This document shows, piece after piece, positions 34,904 through 44,633 of a stretch of 64,000 nt of DNA (the first letter of the stretch is position 1; each line of letters begins with the position of its first letter). A model generated the notes under the pieces. The model was not told the origin of the DNA, did no database searches, and worked only from the letters and a program-made list of their open reading frames with translations. Source of the DNA: JAUIJL01 sp965366625. Lineage in GTDB: Bacteria > Acidobacteriota > Thermoanaerobaculia > Multivoradales > J023. Where the stretch lies: the NCBI GenBank assembly GCA_965366625.1, contig CBDUGP010000004.1, positions 148,449 to 212,448 on the forward strand, read 5' to 3'. Position numbers and translations under genes: made by a program.

Positions 34904-37395
34904 CACCAATCCGAGAGGCCGATTTGCTGTTGCTCGTAACGGGTCAGGTTGCGTCGTACCCGGTTGACGAAGTCGGCGTCAAAATTGGCGTCTTCCGCTT
35001 CTTTCAGCAGGCGTTGCTGAAGGGCCAGGGCCTCTTGCCAACGCCCGGCCGCGGCCATCGCCATGGCCAGGGTCTCGCCGTGGGCCGGATTGCGGGCGGC
35101 TTCGAACACCGCTTGGGCGACTTGGGCCGCCCGCTCGCCGTTGCGCACGCCGGCGTCCGGGGCCGACGCCAGCAGCCGTGCCAACAAATGGGTGAGGGCC
35201 AAATCCGACGAGCTGCGGGTGGCCTCGGTGAGCAGATCCACGGCCTCCTGCCAGCGATCCAAAAGGATCAGGCAGGTGGCGTGGGCAAAGGTGGCCTGGG
35301 TATCGTCGGGTGCCAAGAGGCCGTAGGCCACGTATTCGTCCACCGCTTGGACATAACGTTTTTCGCCGGCCAGTCCCTCGGCGTAACGCTTGCGGACCTC
35401 GGGCACCTCCGGCGCTAAATCCACGGCGTCGCGCAAATGGCCGAGACCCCGCTCGAGGTGGCCGTTTTTGATTTCCACCGCGCCCAATGTACTTTTGAGC
35501 CGGGCTTTAGGAGCCTTGTCTCGCGTTTTGGAAATCGCTTCCAACAGTCGGTCGGCGGCCTCGCTGCCCCGGCCGAGCTCGGCGAGCAGCAGGGAGCTGG
35601 AGGTGATCAACTCAATCGCCCGGGGACGCTTGCGCAGCAGGGTCTCAAAATGCTCCGACGCGTCTTTGAGCTCGCCACGGCTCATTTGGGTGACCGCGAG
35701 GCGATAGCGCACGTCGTCTTGGGACGGATCGAGCTCTAGGAGCCGTCGGTAGAGCTCCGCAGCCCCTTTGAGACGTTGGTTGCTGGCCAGGATGACCGCC
35801 AAATTGAATAGGGCTTGGCGTTGATCGGGGGCGAGTTTGAGGGTTTTGCCGTAGAAGTCGATGGATTCGCCGACCCGGCCCTGGGCTTGGCGCAACAGGG
35901 CCATGTTGAGGAAGGCCCTGGCCTGCTGGTCGCGAGTGGCGGAGCTGAGTTCGGTAATGCGCGAGAATTCTCGCTCGGCGGCTTCCGGATTGCCGTTGAT
36001 CGCGTGGATGCGCCCACCCAATAGAATGGCGTCCAAATTGTCGGGCTCTTGGGCCAGCAGGGCCGCGACCTCTTTGGTGGCGTCGGCGGTGCGTCGGACT
36101 TCCATCAAGGCGCGGGCCAAGCGCAACCGACCGTCGCTGTCTCGCGGGTCCAGCTCGGCGGCCTTTTGCAGATGGGGAATGGATTCCTCCAATCGTCCGC
36201 CGGCGGCCAAGATGCGAGCCAGCCGAACCCGAGCCTCGCGAAATTCAGGGGCCAGCTCCACCGCTTTTTGCAGATGGGGCAAACCCGCTTCTGGATTTCC
36301 TGTTTTGGAGATTGCCACCGAGCCCAGCTCGAGGTAGGCCGACGCGTTGTTGGGATCTCGACGCAAAAGCTCGCGGAATTCCTTTTCGGCGCCGTCGAAA
36401 TCACCGCTTTCCGCCAGGGCCGTGGCGAGGGAACGACGACTCTGTAGATCGTCGGGCTGCGCTGCCAGGGCGTCGCGATAGGAGTCGATGGCCTTGGCCA
36501 GATCCCCTTGGCGTGCGGCGATGCCACCGGCCACGGCTTGGTGACCGGTGCCTTCCATTTGCAGCCGCAGCTGAATCATCGGCGGGTCGGGGAATTGAAC
36601 CTCTTGGCCGCCCGGTTGTTTCAGCAGCTCTCGGCCTCGCTCCATCTGACCCGCATCTCTCAAGGCCATGCCCAATCGGTAGCGCAGGGCTGTGGCTTCC
36701 GGTTGAGCCTCGAGGGCGGCTTCGAAGTGCTGGGCCGCTGCTTCGGGGTTGCGCTCGTCGAGAGCCAATTGGCCGAGGCCGGCATGACCTGCCGCCTTTC
36801 CGAGCGGGGATTGCAGCGCCGCTTGGTAGAGGAAGCGGGCTTCTTCCACCTCGCCGAGTTCGGTCAGCAGGCCTGCCAGACGCAATACCGCCGGGAGATT
36901 GCCTTCCCGTTGGGCTAGGACTGCGCGCAAGCTGTGCACCGCCGCTTTGAGATTCCCCTGCTCCTGTTGGCTGACCGCCAGGTAGTAGGTCCAAGGGCTT
37001 TGGGTCGGCGCACCGCCCGCTCGGAGGTAGCGCTCTTCGAGCCGCACGGCATTTTTGAACGCCGGCTCCGCCGCGTCGACGAAACCGAAATAAAGGTAGA
37101 GCATGCCCAGCTCGCCGAAAGCGCTCGATTGCTCTAGGTCCCCTTGGGATTTCAGCCCAGCCACCCGTTTTTGGGCCGTTTGGATGCTTTGGCGGACTTC
37201 GGGGGTGGCGCCGGTCAGGTTGGGGCTCGGGATCGGTTCGAGCGCCGGGGCTTGGGCGCCGGCGGTTCCGGCCGCTGAAATTCCGAGCACCCCCGCGAGC
37301 ATCACCGTGAGCATCATCTGGCGTATCACCGGGAGGACCGAAGGTCTCACCGCCGGGGAGAGAGGGGAGTGAAGGGGCACGGACTTAGGGGACAT
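34903..37395 (-). CDS. Exported TPR-repeat protein (first of a duplicated pair)
   Basis: 830 residues from ATG 37395, overlapping the CRTAC1 stop by one base (TGATG). A hydrophobic signal segment (about 20-45) precedes more than twenty TPR-like units (ALRYRLGMALRDAGQMERGR, ASAYLELGSVAISKTGNPEA). The C-terminal repeat segment (RYEQQQIGLSDW) parallels that of the other TPR protein. Likely a periplasmic or surface scaffold for the CRTAC1 protein encoded next to it. Confidence 0.93.
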   Translation of the reverse strand: MSPKSVPLHSPLSPAVRPSVLPVIRQMMLTVMLAGVLGISAAGTAGAQAPALEPIPSPNLTGATPEVRQSIQTAQKRVAGLKSQGDLEQSSAFGELGMLYLYFGFVDAAEPAFKNAVRLEERYLRAGGAPTQSPWTYYLAVSQQEQGNLKAAVHSLRAVLAQREGNLPAVLRLAGLLTELGEVEEARFLYQAALQSPLGKAAGHAGLGQLALDERNPEAAAQHFEAALEAQPEATALRYRLGMALRDAGQMERGRELLKQPGGQEVQFPDPPMIQLRLQMEGTGHQAVAGGIAARQGDLAKAIDSYRDALAAQPDDLQSRRSLATALAESGDFDGAEKEFRELLRRDPNNASAYLELGSVAISKTGNPEAGLPHLQKAVELAPEFREARVRLARILAAGGRLEESIPHLQKAAELDPRDSDGRLRLARALMEVRRTADATKEVAALLAQEPDNLDAILLGGRIHAINGNPEAAEREFSRITELSSATRDQQARAFLNMALLRQAQGRVGESIDFYGKTLKLAPDQRQALFNLAVILASNQRLKGAAELYRRLLELDPSQDDVRYRLAVTQMSRGELKDASEHFETLLRKRPRAIELITSSSLLLAELGRGSEAADRLLEAISKTRDKAPKARLKSTLGAVEIKNGHLERGLGHLRDAVDLAPEVPEVRKRYAEGLAGEKRYVQAVDEYVAYGLLAPDDTQATFAHATCLILLDRWQEAVDLLTEATRSSSDLALTHLLARLLASAPDAGVRNGERAAQVAQAVFEAARNPAHGETLAMAMAAAGRWQEALALQQRLLKEAEDANFDADFVNRVRRNLTRYEQQQIGLSDW

Positions 37396-39410
37396 CAACG
37401 ATTCCTCGGGGGTTGATTGTTCGGTGGGGTCGAGTTGGCCGTGCTTCGCCGGCCCGTGCCTTGAACGACAGTAGTGTAGCGATCGAGGGCAGGAGGCGTG
37501 AAGGCTTCAGCGCTGCCGTCGGGCCAGATGATCCGCAGCTCCCGGGCGTTATTCGCGGAGCCGAGAGCCAAGAGGATCCTGGGATCCCCGGAAGAAGCAT
37601 AACTCCCGTCGACCCCGACCCGTCGCCATAAGATGACATCTTTCGGGGGTTTGTCACTTGAGCCATGGCGGGCAGGGCTGTCGACGGTCAAGAAAACTTG
37701 GGCGCCCAACTGATCCCGCGGTGGGCTTCCGGCCACCAACCTCAGACCCAGCCAGTGGGGCCCGCCGGACTGGCCGGGTGTGCGCGTCCCATTGATCAAA
37801 ACACGACCCGGACCGTTGTTGTTGCTGATCACCAGATCGGAATCTCCGTCGTTGTCGAGATCGCCGACGGCCAAGCCCCGGCTGACCTCCGAGAGGGCGA
37901 AGGGTGCACCGGCTCTAGTGCTCGCTTCCTTAAATCTGCCGCCGCCCGTGTTTTCAAAGTATTGGTTCGTTTGGTGAAACGGATGGGCATCCCCTAGCCG
38001 ACGGAGCTCGTCCAAGACTTGAACTGCGCCGTTGACCACCACCAAATCGAGGTCGCCGTCGAGCTCGCCGTCGACCCACGCGGTGCCGAAGCCGGTGAAG
38101 GGCAAGCTCGGCGTGGCCAGCCCGCGCGGGCCGGTTTCGTCGCGAAACGCGCCGCGTTCATTGACGTAGAGGGTATTGGTTTGGCGGTCCAGATGGCTGA
38201 CGAAGAGATCGGCATCGCCGTCGCCGTCCATATCGCCGTGGGCGACGCCCATGGACGCTTCGGGCCGACCCCGCCCGTTGACGGCGCTGCCGGTCAGCAG
38301 GGCGTCGTCCTCAAAAATGGGTGAGCCGCCGGAGTTCTCGAGGTTGCGGCCCGTATGGCGCCACAGCCGATTCGGTTGATCGTCGTTGGCGACGTAGATG
38401 TCCAAGAATCCGTCGCCGTCCGCATCCAAGATCCCTAGGCCTAGGGTCGGGGTGGGCGGCACGGGTCCGAAGGCCCGCCGGCTGATGTCGATAAAACCAG
38501 CCCGTTTTTTGCCCGGGATTTGATCCCCGAGGATGTTGCGAAACAGCAAGTCGTCTTCGGAGGGGTAGTTGGAAGGGTGGCAATAATCCCGTTGACCAGA
38601 AGTGATCGTGCAAGCCTTGTGGCTGGCGATCTCGAAGCGCAGGTAGTTGCCCACGTAGAGGTCGATGAATCCGTCACGATCGAAATCCAGCACCGCGAGG
38701 GCGGAGGTCCATCGACGGTCTCCGGCCTGCCAGGCTTCGGTCACGTCCTCGAAGCGCACGGAGCCGTCGTCGGTGCGGCCCCGATTGCGCCACAGCTGAT
38801 TGGCACCGTAGTTGGCCACGTAGAGATCCACCCAACCGTCATTGTCGAAATCGGCGGCGGCGGCGGCCATGCCGTATCCCGCAGCATGGATTCCAGAGCT
38901 TTCGGTGACGTCGGTGAAACGCAGCTCGCCGTCCGAGAGCTCGTTGCGCCACAGCCGATCCAGGGGCGGCGCCTCTCTGCCGTTGCTATTGTCGTCGCTT
39001 TTGCCGTCGTCGGCGCTGTCGTTGCCGGCGATCTTAGGGCCGAGTTCGGCTCCCTGGACCCAATAAATATCTAGGTCACCGTCGTTGTCAAAGTCGAGCA
39101 GAGCCACGCCGGAGCCGTTGATTTCGGGGAAATACCATTGACCTGTGGCGCCGTTCCAATGTTGGAATTCGGCGCCTACTCGATCGGTGACGTCGTGCCA
39201 CAGGCCTGGGTCGACGTGCGATGGGGCTCGCGTCTGGTTCTCTCGAGTGTCGACTTGAGCGTTCGCCGTGGAGAAAGGCGAGGTGGCCAGCACTGAGATC
39301 AGGAACGCTGCGGTGGTAAGCCTTCGGGACGTGTGCCGCCGGCATGGGTGCCCCGAGAGGGGCGAACAAGGTGTCGACCGAGGGCTTGGTGGGGTGGACG
39401 AGTCAACCAT
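37395..39410 (-). CDS. CRTAC1 family protein, FG-GAP/VCBS propeller with ASPIC/UnbV domain (first copy)
   Basis: 671 residues. After a long N-terminus and signal peptide (TTAAFLISVLATSPFSTANA) comes W-HDVTDRVGAEFQHWNG, parallel to the second copy's HWNGMSG start, then repeated DxDxDG propeller loops (FDNDGDLDIYWVQG, FDRDGFIDLYVGN) and a C-terminal ASPIC/UnbV domain (GVDGSYASSGDPRILLALG). The many DxDxDG loops imply Ca2+ binding outside the cytoplasm. It is the first of the four alternating CRTAC1 and TPR genes, 16 bases after the small gene before it. Confidence 0.93.
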   Translation of the reverse strand: MVDSSTPPSPRSTPCSPLSGHPCRRHTSRRLTTAAFLISVLATSPFSTANAQVDTRENQTRAPSHVDPGLWHDVTDRVGAEFQHWNGATGQWYFPEINGSGVALLDFDNDGDLDIYWVQGAELGPKIAGNDSADDGKSDDNSNGREAPPLDRLWRNELSDGELRFTDVTESSGIHAAGYGMAAAAADFDNDGWVDLYVANYGANQLWRNRGRTDDGSVRFEDVTEAWQAGDRRWTSALAVLDFDRDGFIDLYVGNYLRFEIASHKACTITSGQRDYCHPSNYPSEDDLLFRNILGDQIPGKKRAGFIDISRRAFGPVPPTPTLGLGILDADGDGFLDIYVANDDQPNRLWRHTGRNLENSGGSPIFEDDALLTGSAVNGRGRPEASMGVAHGDMDGDGDADLFVSHLDRQTNTLYVNERGAFRDETGPRGLATPSLPFTGFGTAWVDGELDGDLDLVVVNGAVQVLDELRRLGDAHPFHQTNQYFENTGGGRFKEASTRAGAPFALSEVSRGLAVGDLDNDGDSDLVISNNNGPGRVLINGTRTPGQSGGPHWLGLRLVAGSPPRDQLGAQVFLTVDSPARHGSSDKPPKDVILWRRVGVDGSYASSGDPRILLALGSANNARELRIIWPDGSAEAFTPPALDRYTTVVQGTGRRSTANSTPPNNQPPRNR

Positions 39411-39426
39411 CGAGCGAATTCTAACC

Positions 39427-39717
39427 CTAGCAAGCTGTCGAGTCCGAATCCGTGGTCGGCGTGCGCCAGCGGTCGGCGGGCAGGGAGAGCAAACGATAGC
39501 GATCCTGCAAGGCCTGGACCCGGTGTCGGTAGGGTTCGAGGGGCTGGGGCCCCAGGACCCGCTCCGCTTCTTGGCGCATCCGCTTCAGATCCCGCAGTTG
39601 GAAGGTGTAGAGGTCGTTCAAATGAGCCCGAATACGGGCCGGGTCGGAGTCCGCCGCCGGAAGGATGCCGTGGTCGAGCAAGGCGCGCAGCACCTCGGGC
39701 CGAAACGATCGACTCAC
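39427..39717 (-). CDS. Small helical protein of unknown function, 96 residues
   Basis: The GTG at 39717 overlaps the peptidase stop as GTGA, a classic coupled start. Longer in-frame starts lie inside the peptidase gene and add non-matching residues. The protein is mostly alpha-helical, with R-x-HLNDLYTFQLRDLKRMRQ and a C-terminal LLSLPADRWRTP. No signal peptide or catalytic motif is seen. Its position between the peptidase and CRTAC1 genes suggests a role with one of them. Confidence 0.7.
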   Translation of the reverse strand: MSRSFRPEVLRALLDHGILPAADSDPARIRAHLNDLYTFQLRDLKRMRQEAERVLGPQPLEPYRHRVQALQDRYRLLSLPADRWRTPTTDSDSTAC

Positions 39718-42575
39718 GGCTCTTGGACCAAACGCAGGCCGATGTAGGCGGGATCCGGATCCAAGGACGACGAGCTGTTGCGATCGGCGCCCGACCCGGT
39801 GGCTTTGCCGCTGCCATCCTTCGCCACCGCCCACTCGCTGACGTTGCCGTCGAGGCCGAAGGCGTAGGAGCCTTGGACATCAGCCTTGCCGGCGGTGCGG
39901 TCGACGGTCGCGAGCAAGGACGAGCCCGAGTCGCTCAGGGCCTGCAGGATGGCTCGCCGGTCGTCGAAGCCGGCTTCGGCTCCGAGCCAATGATCCAAGG
40001 TGAGGGCTGAACTCGGGGCGTCGTCGGCGGATGAGGTGCTCCATTCAGCGGTTTCTTCGACCGTCGGTAGCCGATAGGTCTCGCCGGTGGCTTTCGACAG
40101 CCGACGGGCATAGGCCTGGGCCTGCTCGAAGGTCAAACCCGCTGCCGGAAGGTTGCCGTCGAGGCCGGGCAAGGCGTCCTTTTCGAATTCACGCCATTGA
40201 TCGACGGTGATTTCGAAGCGGCTGATGATCTTGGAGCCAAAGGGGATCATCTCTGGAGCCAGCACTCCGTTCGTGAGCCGACCCCATCGGCCTTTGGCAT
40301 CTTTGGCATCTTTGGCCGCGCGCGCCAGCGCCAGGGACGCCGCCAGACGGGAATTCGATGGAATGAGGTCTCGCAGCGGGGTCGCCGTCTCTCCGTCCGC
40401 GGCTCCTAGGTCGGTTTCTCGGCCGAAGAGATAGCGATCGATCCACGCGACGTCCTCTTCGATCTTGCGCTTTTGATGGGCGATTTTCTTTAGCCCGTGG
40501 GGCTCTCCGGGGTAGAGCAACAGGCGCGTGTCGGTCTTCTCGACGAATTGCAGGGCTCGAAACATGGACCAGCTTTGATGCGGCGGCACGTTTCGATCCT
40601 CGGTGCCGGTGTGCAGAAGGGTCGGGGTGGTGATTTTTTCTACCTGGAAGAACGGTGATTTTTCCACGTAGTGATCGAGGCGCTGCCATGGAGGGCCGCC
40701 GAAATAATAATTGTCGAAGGCGGCCCCGAAGTCGACGTTGCCCCAATCGCTGATCCACTCCACGTCCGCGGCACCGACGATCGCCGCCTTATAGCGATTG
40801 GTGTGCACGATGAGAGCCGCGGAGAGAATGCCGCCGTTCGACCAGCCGGTGGTGGCCAAGCGGTCGGGATCCACCAAGCCTTTTTCGATCAACATGTCGA
40901 CGCCGAGTTCGATGTCGGGGATTTCGAGCTCGTAGTAGCGCTCGCGGATCGATTCCGCCCACTCCAGGCCGTAATTACCGGAGCCGTGGTAGTTGACCTT
41001 CAACACAAAGGCTCCGAGTTGACGCCACAGCGGAGTGGGTCCGCTCCAAGTTGCATCCCAGGAGTCGCGATCCACGCCCGTGGGTCCGCCGTGGATGTCG
41101 AGGATCAAGGGATATTTGCGCTCGGGCTGCCAATGGAAGGGGTAGTGCAAGATTCCTTCCACCGTCTCGCCGAGGGCGCCGGTCCAGCTCACCACCTCGG
41201 TCTTGCCGCTCGGTTTGTTGGCGAAGCTCTCGTTGAGGTTGCCCAGGCGACGGGCCGCAGTCCAGCCGTCGGCGTCGAGGGAGGCGGTGAATAGCTGGGG
41301 CGGTTGCTCCGCGGTCGAGCTGACGTAGAGCATTCGCGTGCCGCTGCCCGCGACCCGCCATCGATCCAGATGGTGGAGGTGGTCGGCCGGGCCTTGCAGC
41401 TTCTTGAGCACCGCGGTGTTTAGGTCGGTGTTCGGGTTGGTGTTTAGGTCGACCCGCGCCGGCACATAGCGGGTGCCGTCGGCCAGCAGGGCGAGCACAC
41501 CGCCGGGCACGGCCTGGAAGCCGCCGCCGATACCGCGGGACCAGCCGTGCTCGAGGCGTCGCGCTTGTCCTGAACTCAGATCGTAAAAGTAGAGGTGGGC
41601 GACCGTCGCTTGGCGATAGGTGGGATGGTGGGTGAAGTCGTCGATGAAGTAGAAACCGCGCGGGTCGGCTTGGTTGGACCAAGCGAAAGAGCGGGGCATC
41701 AAACCGGAGTCTGTGAGAATCTCACGACGCTCGCCGCTGCCTAGATCAATCAGGAAAACCAGCGGTGGAATCTTGGCGTCGAAATCGAATCGGGTGCTTT
41801 GGGCGGCGCTGACCACCGCGGACTTGCCGTCGGGCGAGACCGACATCTCGGCGATCCAATCTCGGTCCCAAGTCATGGCCTTTGTTTTGCCGTCCAGGTC
41901 GACGGTGGAGAGTCGAACGAAGGGCGCATCGCGCACATCGTCGACCGCAGTCGCCGTGTCACCGTCTTCTTTGAGCTTTTGCTCGCGCAATGAGGGGCCC
42001 TCGGAGCGGGCGATCAAAAGGGAGCGCGTGTTGATCCAGGCGAAATCGCTGATGCTGCGAGGGCCGCCGGTCAGGGCTCGGGCCTCACCGCCGAGGGTCA
42101 AGGGCAGAACCCACAGCTGGGATCCTTGCTCGTCGGAGTCGGCGCCCGGAATGGCTCGGTCGGTGACGAACGCCACGTGAGCGGCGTCCGGCGAGAGGGC
42201 GATCTGGCCGATCTGCTCTTGGGAGTGGGTCAGTGGAATGGGCTCACCGGCTTGACCGTCGGCGCTCAGATCGGCGAGCCACAACTGGCCGAGGCGCTCG
42301 ACCTTCTCGCCCCGTTTGCCCACCGAGGTCTTCACCCAAACTGCCACGGAGCCATCGGCGGCGAGATCCATGGGACCCACCCCTTCGGCACGCACCAGAT
42401 CGTCCGGCGTCCAGGGGGAGCCGAAAGCAGTGGGGGCGAGGGTCATGGCCAGGCTCAGAGCCAAAGCCCGGGCCAAAATCAGAGTCGGGGCTGGGAAGGC
42501 CCTACGAGTCTTGGGGCGACTTCCGTAAGAGCAAGGGACGTTAGAGCAAGGGACGTAGGAGCAGGGGACGATCAT
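39714..42575 (-). CDS. S9 prolyl-oligopeptidase-type peptidase fused to an FGE/sulfatase-modifying-factor-like domain
   Basis: 953 residues. AAGGA six bases before the ATG supports this start, although the first 17 residues come from a tandem repeat (VPCSY/VPCSN/VPCSY). A signal segment lies at about 31-52. The N-terminal propeller runs to about 430, then the alpha/beta-hydrolase domain carries the triad Ser579 (GWSNGG), Asp660 (TEDRN) and His693 (PHGLKK). From about 755 a second domain resembles FGE-sulfatase proteins (FEITVDQWREFE, YRLPTVEETAEW, AFGLDGNVSEW, IGLRLVQEP). It lacks an evident catalytic Cys pair, so it is probably a binding module. The expected role is extracytoplasmic peptide cleavage. 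Confidence 0.92.
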   Translation of the reverse strand: MIVPCSYVPCSNVPCSYGSRPKTRRAFPAPTLILARALALSLAMTLAPTAFGSPWTPDDLVRAEGVGPMDLAADGSVAVWVKTSVGKRGEKVERLGQLWLADLSADGQAGEPIPLTHSQEQIGQIALSPDAAHVAFVTDRAIPGADSDEQGSQLWVLPLTLGGEARALTGGPRSISDFAWINTRSLLIARSEGPSLREQKLKEDGDTATAVDDVRDAPFVRLSTVDLDGKTKAMTWDRDWIAEMSVSPDGKSAVVSAAQSTRFDFDAKIPPLVFLIDLGSGERREILTDSGLMPRSFAWSNQADPRGFYFIDDFTHHPTYRQATVAHLYFYDLSSGQARRLEHGWSRGIGGGFQAVPGGVLALLADGTRYVPARVDLNTNPNTDLNTAVLKKLQGPADHLHHLDRWRVAGSGTRMLYVSSTAEQPPQLFTASLDADGWTAARRLGNLNESFANKPSGKTEVVSWTGALGETVEGILHYPFHWQPERKYPLILDIHGGPTGVDRDSWDATWSGPTPLWRQLGAFVLKVNYHGSGNYGLEWAESIRERYYELEIPDIELGVDMLIEKGLVDPDRLATTGWSNGGILSAALIVHTNRYKAAIVGAADVEWISDWGNVDFGAAFDNYYFGGPPWQRLDHYVEKSPFFQVEKITTPTLLHTGTEDRNVPPHQSWSMFRALQFVEKTDTRLLLYPGEPHGLKKIAHQKRKIEEDVAWIDRYLFGRETDLGAADGETATPLRDLIPSNSRLAASLALARAAKDAKDAKGRWGRLTNGVLAPEMIPFGSKIISRFEITVDQWREFEKDALPGLDGNLPAAGLTFEQAQAYARRLSKATGETYRLPTVEETAEWSTSSADDAPSSALTLDHWLGAEAGFDDRRAILQALSDSGSSLLATVDRTAGKADVQGSYAFGLDGNVSEWAVAKDGSGKATGSGADRNSSSSLDPDPAYIGLRLVQEP
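42525..42569. repeat. 15-base tandem repeat inside the peptidase start
   Basis: Three copies of GTWRGAGCARGGGAC, each 15 bases, in frame with the minus-strand gene, encoding repeated VPCS(Y/N). Confidence 0.88.
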
Positions 42576-42915
42576 GCCGTGTCCTTTAAAGAGACTTTTG
42601 AAGACGCGCCCCTTAAAAGAGGGTCATGCCTCAGGGACGATCAAAGCGCTTTCCAGATCCGCAAAAAGCGCGTTTCTGGATAAGCCTTAGCAAAGCATTC
42701 CAAACCGCGGAGGTCAATGCTGGACCCCAAGAGGTTCCTGCTCTGTCGACGCTTTGGGGTCGTCTGGGATTCGGCGAGATGTCTTGATGATTGATCTATA
42801 CTGGCAGCCGGTGAGCTGATGAGCTTGTGCCTTTGCATCCTTGCCGTTGCATCCTTGCCTTTGCATCCTTGCCTTTGAATCCACGTCCCAATTCCGTTTT
42901 GAGCTGTTTAATCCT
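42576..42915. other. Intergenic region between divergent peptidase and XRE-type genes
   Basis: About 340 bases. It holds a TATACT box (42798-42803) without a good -35 element, a 14-base tandem repeat (42834-42883), and no credible gene. The repeat lies in what would be the leader of the XRE-type gene. Confidence 0.5.
42834..42883. repeat. 14-base tandem repeat, 3.6 copies
   Basis: Copies of TTGCATCCTTGCCK follow one another. Since 14 is not a multiple of three, copy-number change here would shift a reading frame. This argues that the downstream gene starts after it. Confidence 0.88.
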
Positions 42916-44622
42916 GTGAAAAGAACCCGTCGCCGATCGTTAGTGGGAGATCACGGGCCCCTTGGCCCGTCGGCGGTGGCCTATTCCCGCTCTCAGGGTA
43001 GCGCTGTGATCCCTTTCGACCGCGCGGGCGAGGCTCAAGTGGACCAAATGCTGAGGGTGGCGTTGGATCGGGGGGTGGCCTTGCCGTCCGGTTTCGAATT
43101 TGACGCCATTCAGATTTTCTACGCCCACAGCGGTCAAATCAACGAGCTGAGGGTGGCCGGCTTCGACCTGGCGGGACGCCCGTGGCAGGCAGCGGGCCGG
43201 ACGCCTTTGCTGCGCTGGACCGACCATGGCGCCGAGCTGCTGGAAGCCGATTCCGGGCGTCGCCACTTCTCCGCGGTGGTGCTCGATGACGGGCATGCGG
43301 ACATCCCGACTGAGCACGGCCCCTTGATGTTGGCCTTGTTGTGGGACGTCACCGGCATGGCGGACGAAGAGTCCAGCGGCGACGGAAAATATCTGAATAC
43401 TTCCAGCGCCGCGGTGTACCAAGCGGTCCGCGACCTGATTTCGCGCGCTGCCTTCGGTGCCGATGCCGCCATTCCCTGGCCGACCGCAGCCCTGCGTACC
43501 CGGGACACGGTAGGCGAGGTTTCCCTGGTGCCGCCGAGCTTCGAGACCGGGTCGGGATTCGGTTTGCTGGCCGAGCAGATGTGGGAAAAAAGCCGGGCCC
43601 TTTCGGATTTGGACGCCGATGTATTGGACGCCCTCTTGCATTGTTGGATGGCCGGAGCGCGCTCGGACGACCAAGATGTGGTGGTGGCCGTGGACGAGAT
43701 CCTCGAGTTGAGGGGTTTGCAGCCCAAGCGAAACTCACGGGGTTACGGCACCGGCTACCATCCCAAGCAGCGTCGCCAGGTGGTCGAGAGCCTGCTGCGA
43801 TTGCAGACCCTGTGGTTGGATTTGGTGGAGACGTCGACCCGCAAGGGCGAACCGCCGCGGGCGATCCGTTCCCGAGCGTTGTTGTTGACCGACCAAATGG
43901 GTCGCCTGGGGCAAGACGGTAGCCTGGATGTGGAGCGGGTGGTTTTCCGTCCGGGGCGGATGTTCGGACGCCTGCTCTCGGGTCCCGGCCGCCGGGTGGC
44001 CAAGCTGCCGCGCAAAGCCTTGGAATACGATCCCTATCGATTCGCTGTGGAAAAACGTTTGGTGCGTTATTTGAGCTGGCAGTGGCGGATTCGAGCCTAT
44101 GAAGGCAATTACCTACAACCGTATCGGGTCGAGACCCTATTGGCGGCGATCGGCCTGGAAATAGATTCTCGTCGGCCGACCAAGCTCCGGGACCGATTCG
44201 AAGCCGCCCTGGACCGTCTGCAAGAAGACCGGGTTTTGGCCCAATGGCAATACGAAGAATGGTCAGAGCCCACAACCTTGCGGCGGGGGTGGTGGAGGGT
44301 TTGGTTGGAGGCCAAGATCGTTTTGGAGCCGCCGTTTGAAATTGTGGAGTCTTACCGACCCTTGACCTCGGGTCCGCGTCGTGGCTCGGCCCGCAGATCT
44401 TTGGAGCAGATCGGCTCGGGCTCGAGGTCGGCCACAGAACGGGGGCCCCAACAACTTGCTTTGAGGCTCCGTGAAAAGCGCAAAGAACTCGGGTGGTCTC
44501 AGCTTCAGCTGGCGGAGCGGCTCGACCTTTCGAGGTCTTACGTTTCGGCTTTGGAAGCCGGACGCCGTCCCTCCCCAAAGGTCCTCCGGCAGATCGAAAC
44601 CTGGCTCTTTGAGTCGATCTGA
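42916..44622 (+). CDS. XRE-type helix-turn-helix protein with an uncharacterised N-terminal domain
   Basis: About 568 residues if translation begins at GTG 42916. Earlier in-frame starts run through the tandem repeat and are less likely. The last 55 residues are a clear XRE/Cro HTH (LREKRKELGWSQLQLAERLD, LSRSYVSALEAGRRPS). The rest is unassigned. Residues about 370-480 (YDPYRFAVEKRLVRYLSWQW, RVETLLAAIGLE, AALDRLQEDRVLAQWQYEEW) look like a winged-helix region reminiscent of plasmid initiator proteins, but that is only a resemblance. It lies 11 bases upstream of the kinase gene in the same direction, so it probably regulates or works with the kinases. Confidence 0.82.
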   Translation: MKRTRRRSLVGDHGPLGPSAVAYSRSQGSAVIPFDRAGEAQVDQMLRVALDRGVALPSGFEFDAIQIFYAHSGQINELRVAGFDLAGRPWQAAGRTPLLRWTDHGAELLEADSGRRHFSAVVLDDGHADIPTEHGPLMLALLWDVTGMADEESSGDGKYLNTSSAAVYQAVRDLISRAAFGADAAIPWPTAALRTRDTVGEVSLVPPSFETGSGFGLLAEQMWEKSRALSDLDADVLDALLHCWMAGARSDDQDVVVAVDEILELRGLQPKRNSRGYGTGYHPKQRRQVVESLLRLQTLWLDLVETSTRKGEPPRAIRSRALLLTDQMGRLGQDGSLDVERVVFRPGRMFGRLLSGPGRRVAKLPRKALEYDPYRFAVEKRLVRYLSWQWRIRAYEGNYLQPYRVETLLAAIGLEIDSRRPTKLRDRFEAALDRLQEDRVLAQWQYEEWSEPTTLRRGWWRVWLEAKIVLEPPFEIVESYRPLTSGPRRGSARRSLEQIGSGSRSATERGPQQLALRLREKRKELGWSQLQLAERLDLSRSYVSALEAGRRPSPKVLRQIETWLFESI

Positions 44623-44633
44623 AGACAACGCCG

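Noticed and set aside
42641..42838. A 65-residue minus-strand frame between the peptidase and XRE-type genes
   Set aside because: There is no ribosome-binding site or recognisable motif, and the start lies at the edge of the tandem repeat.
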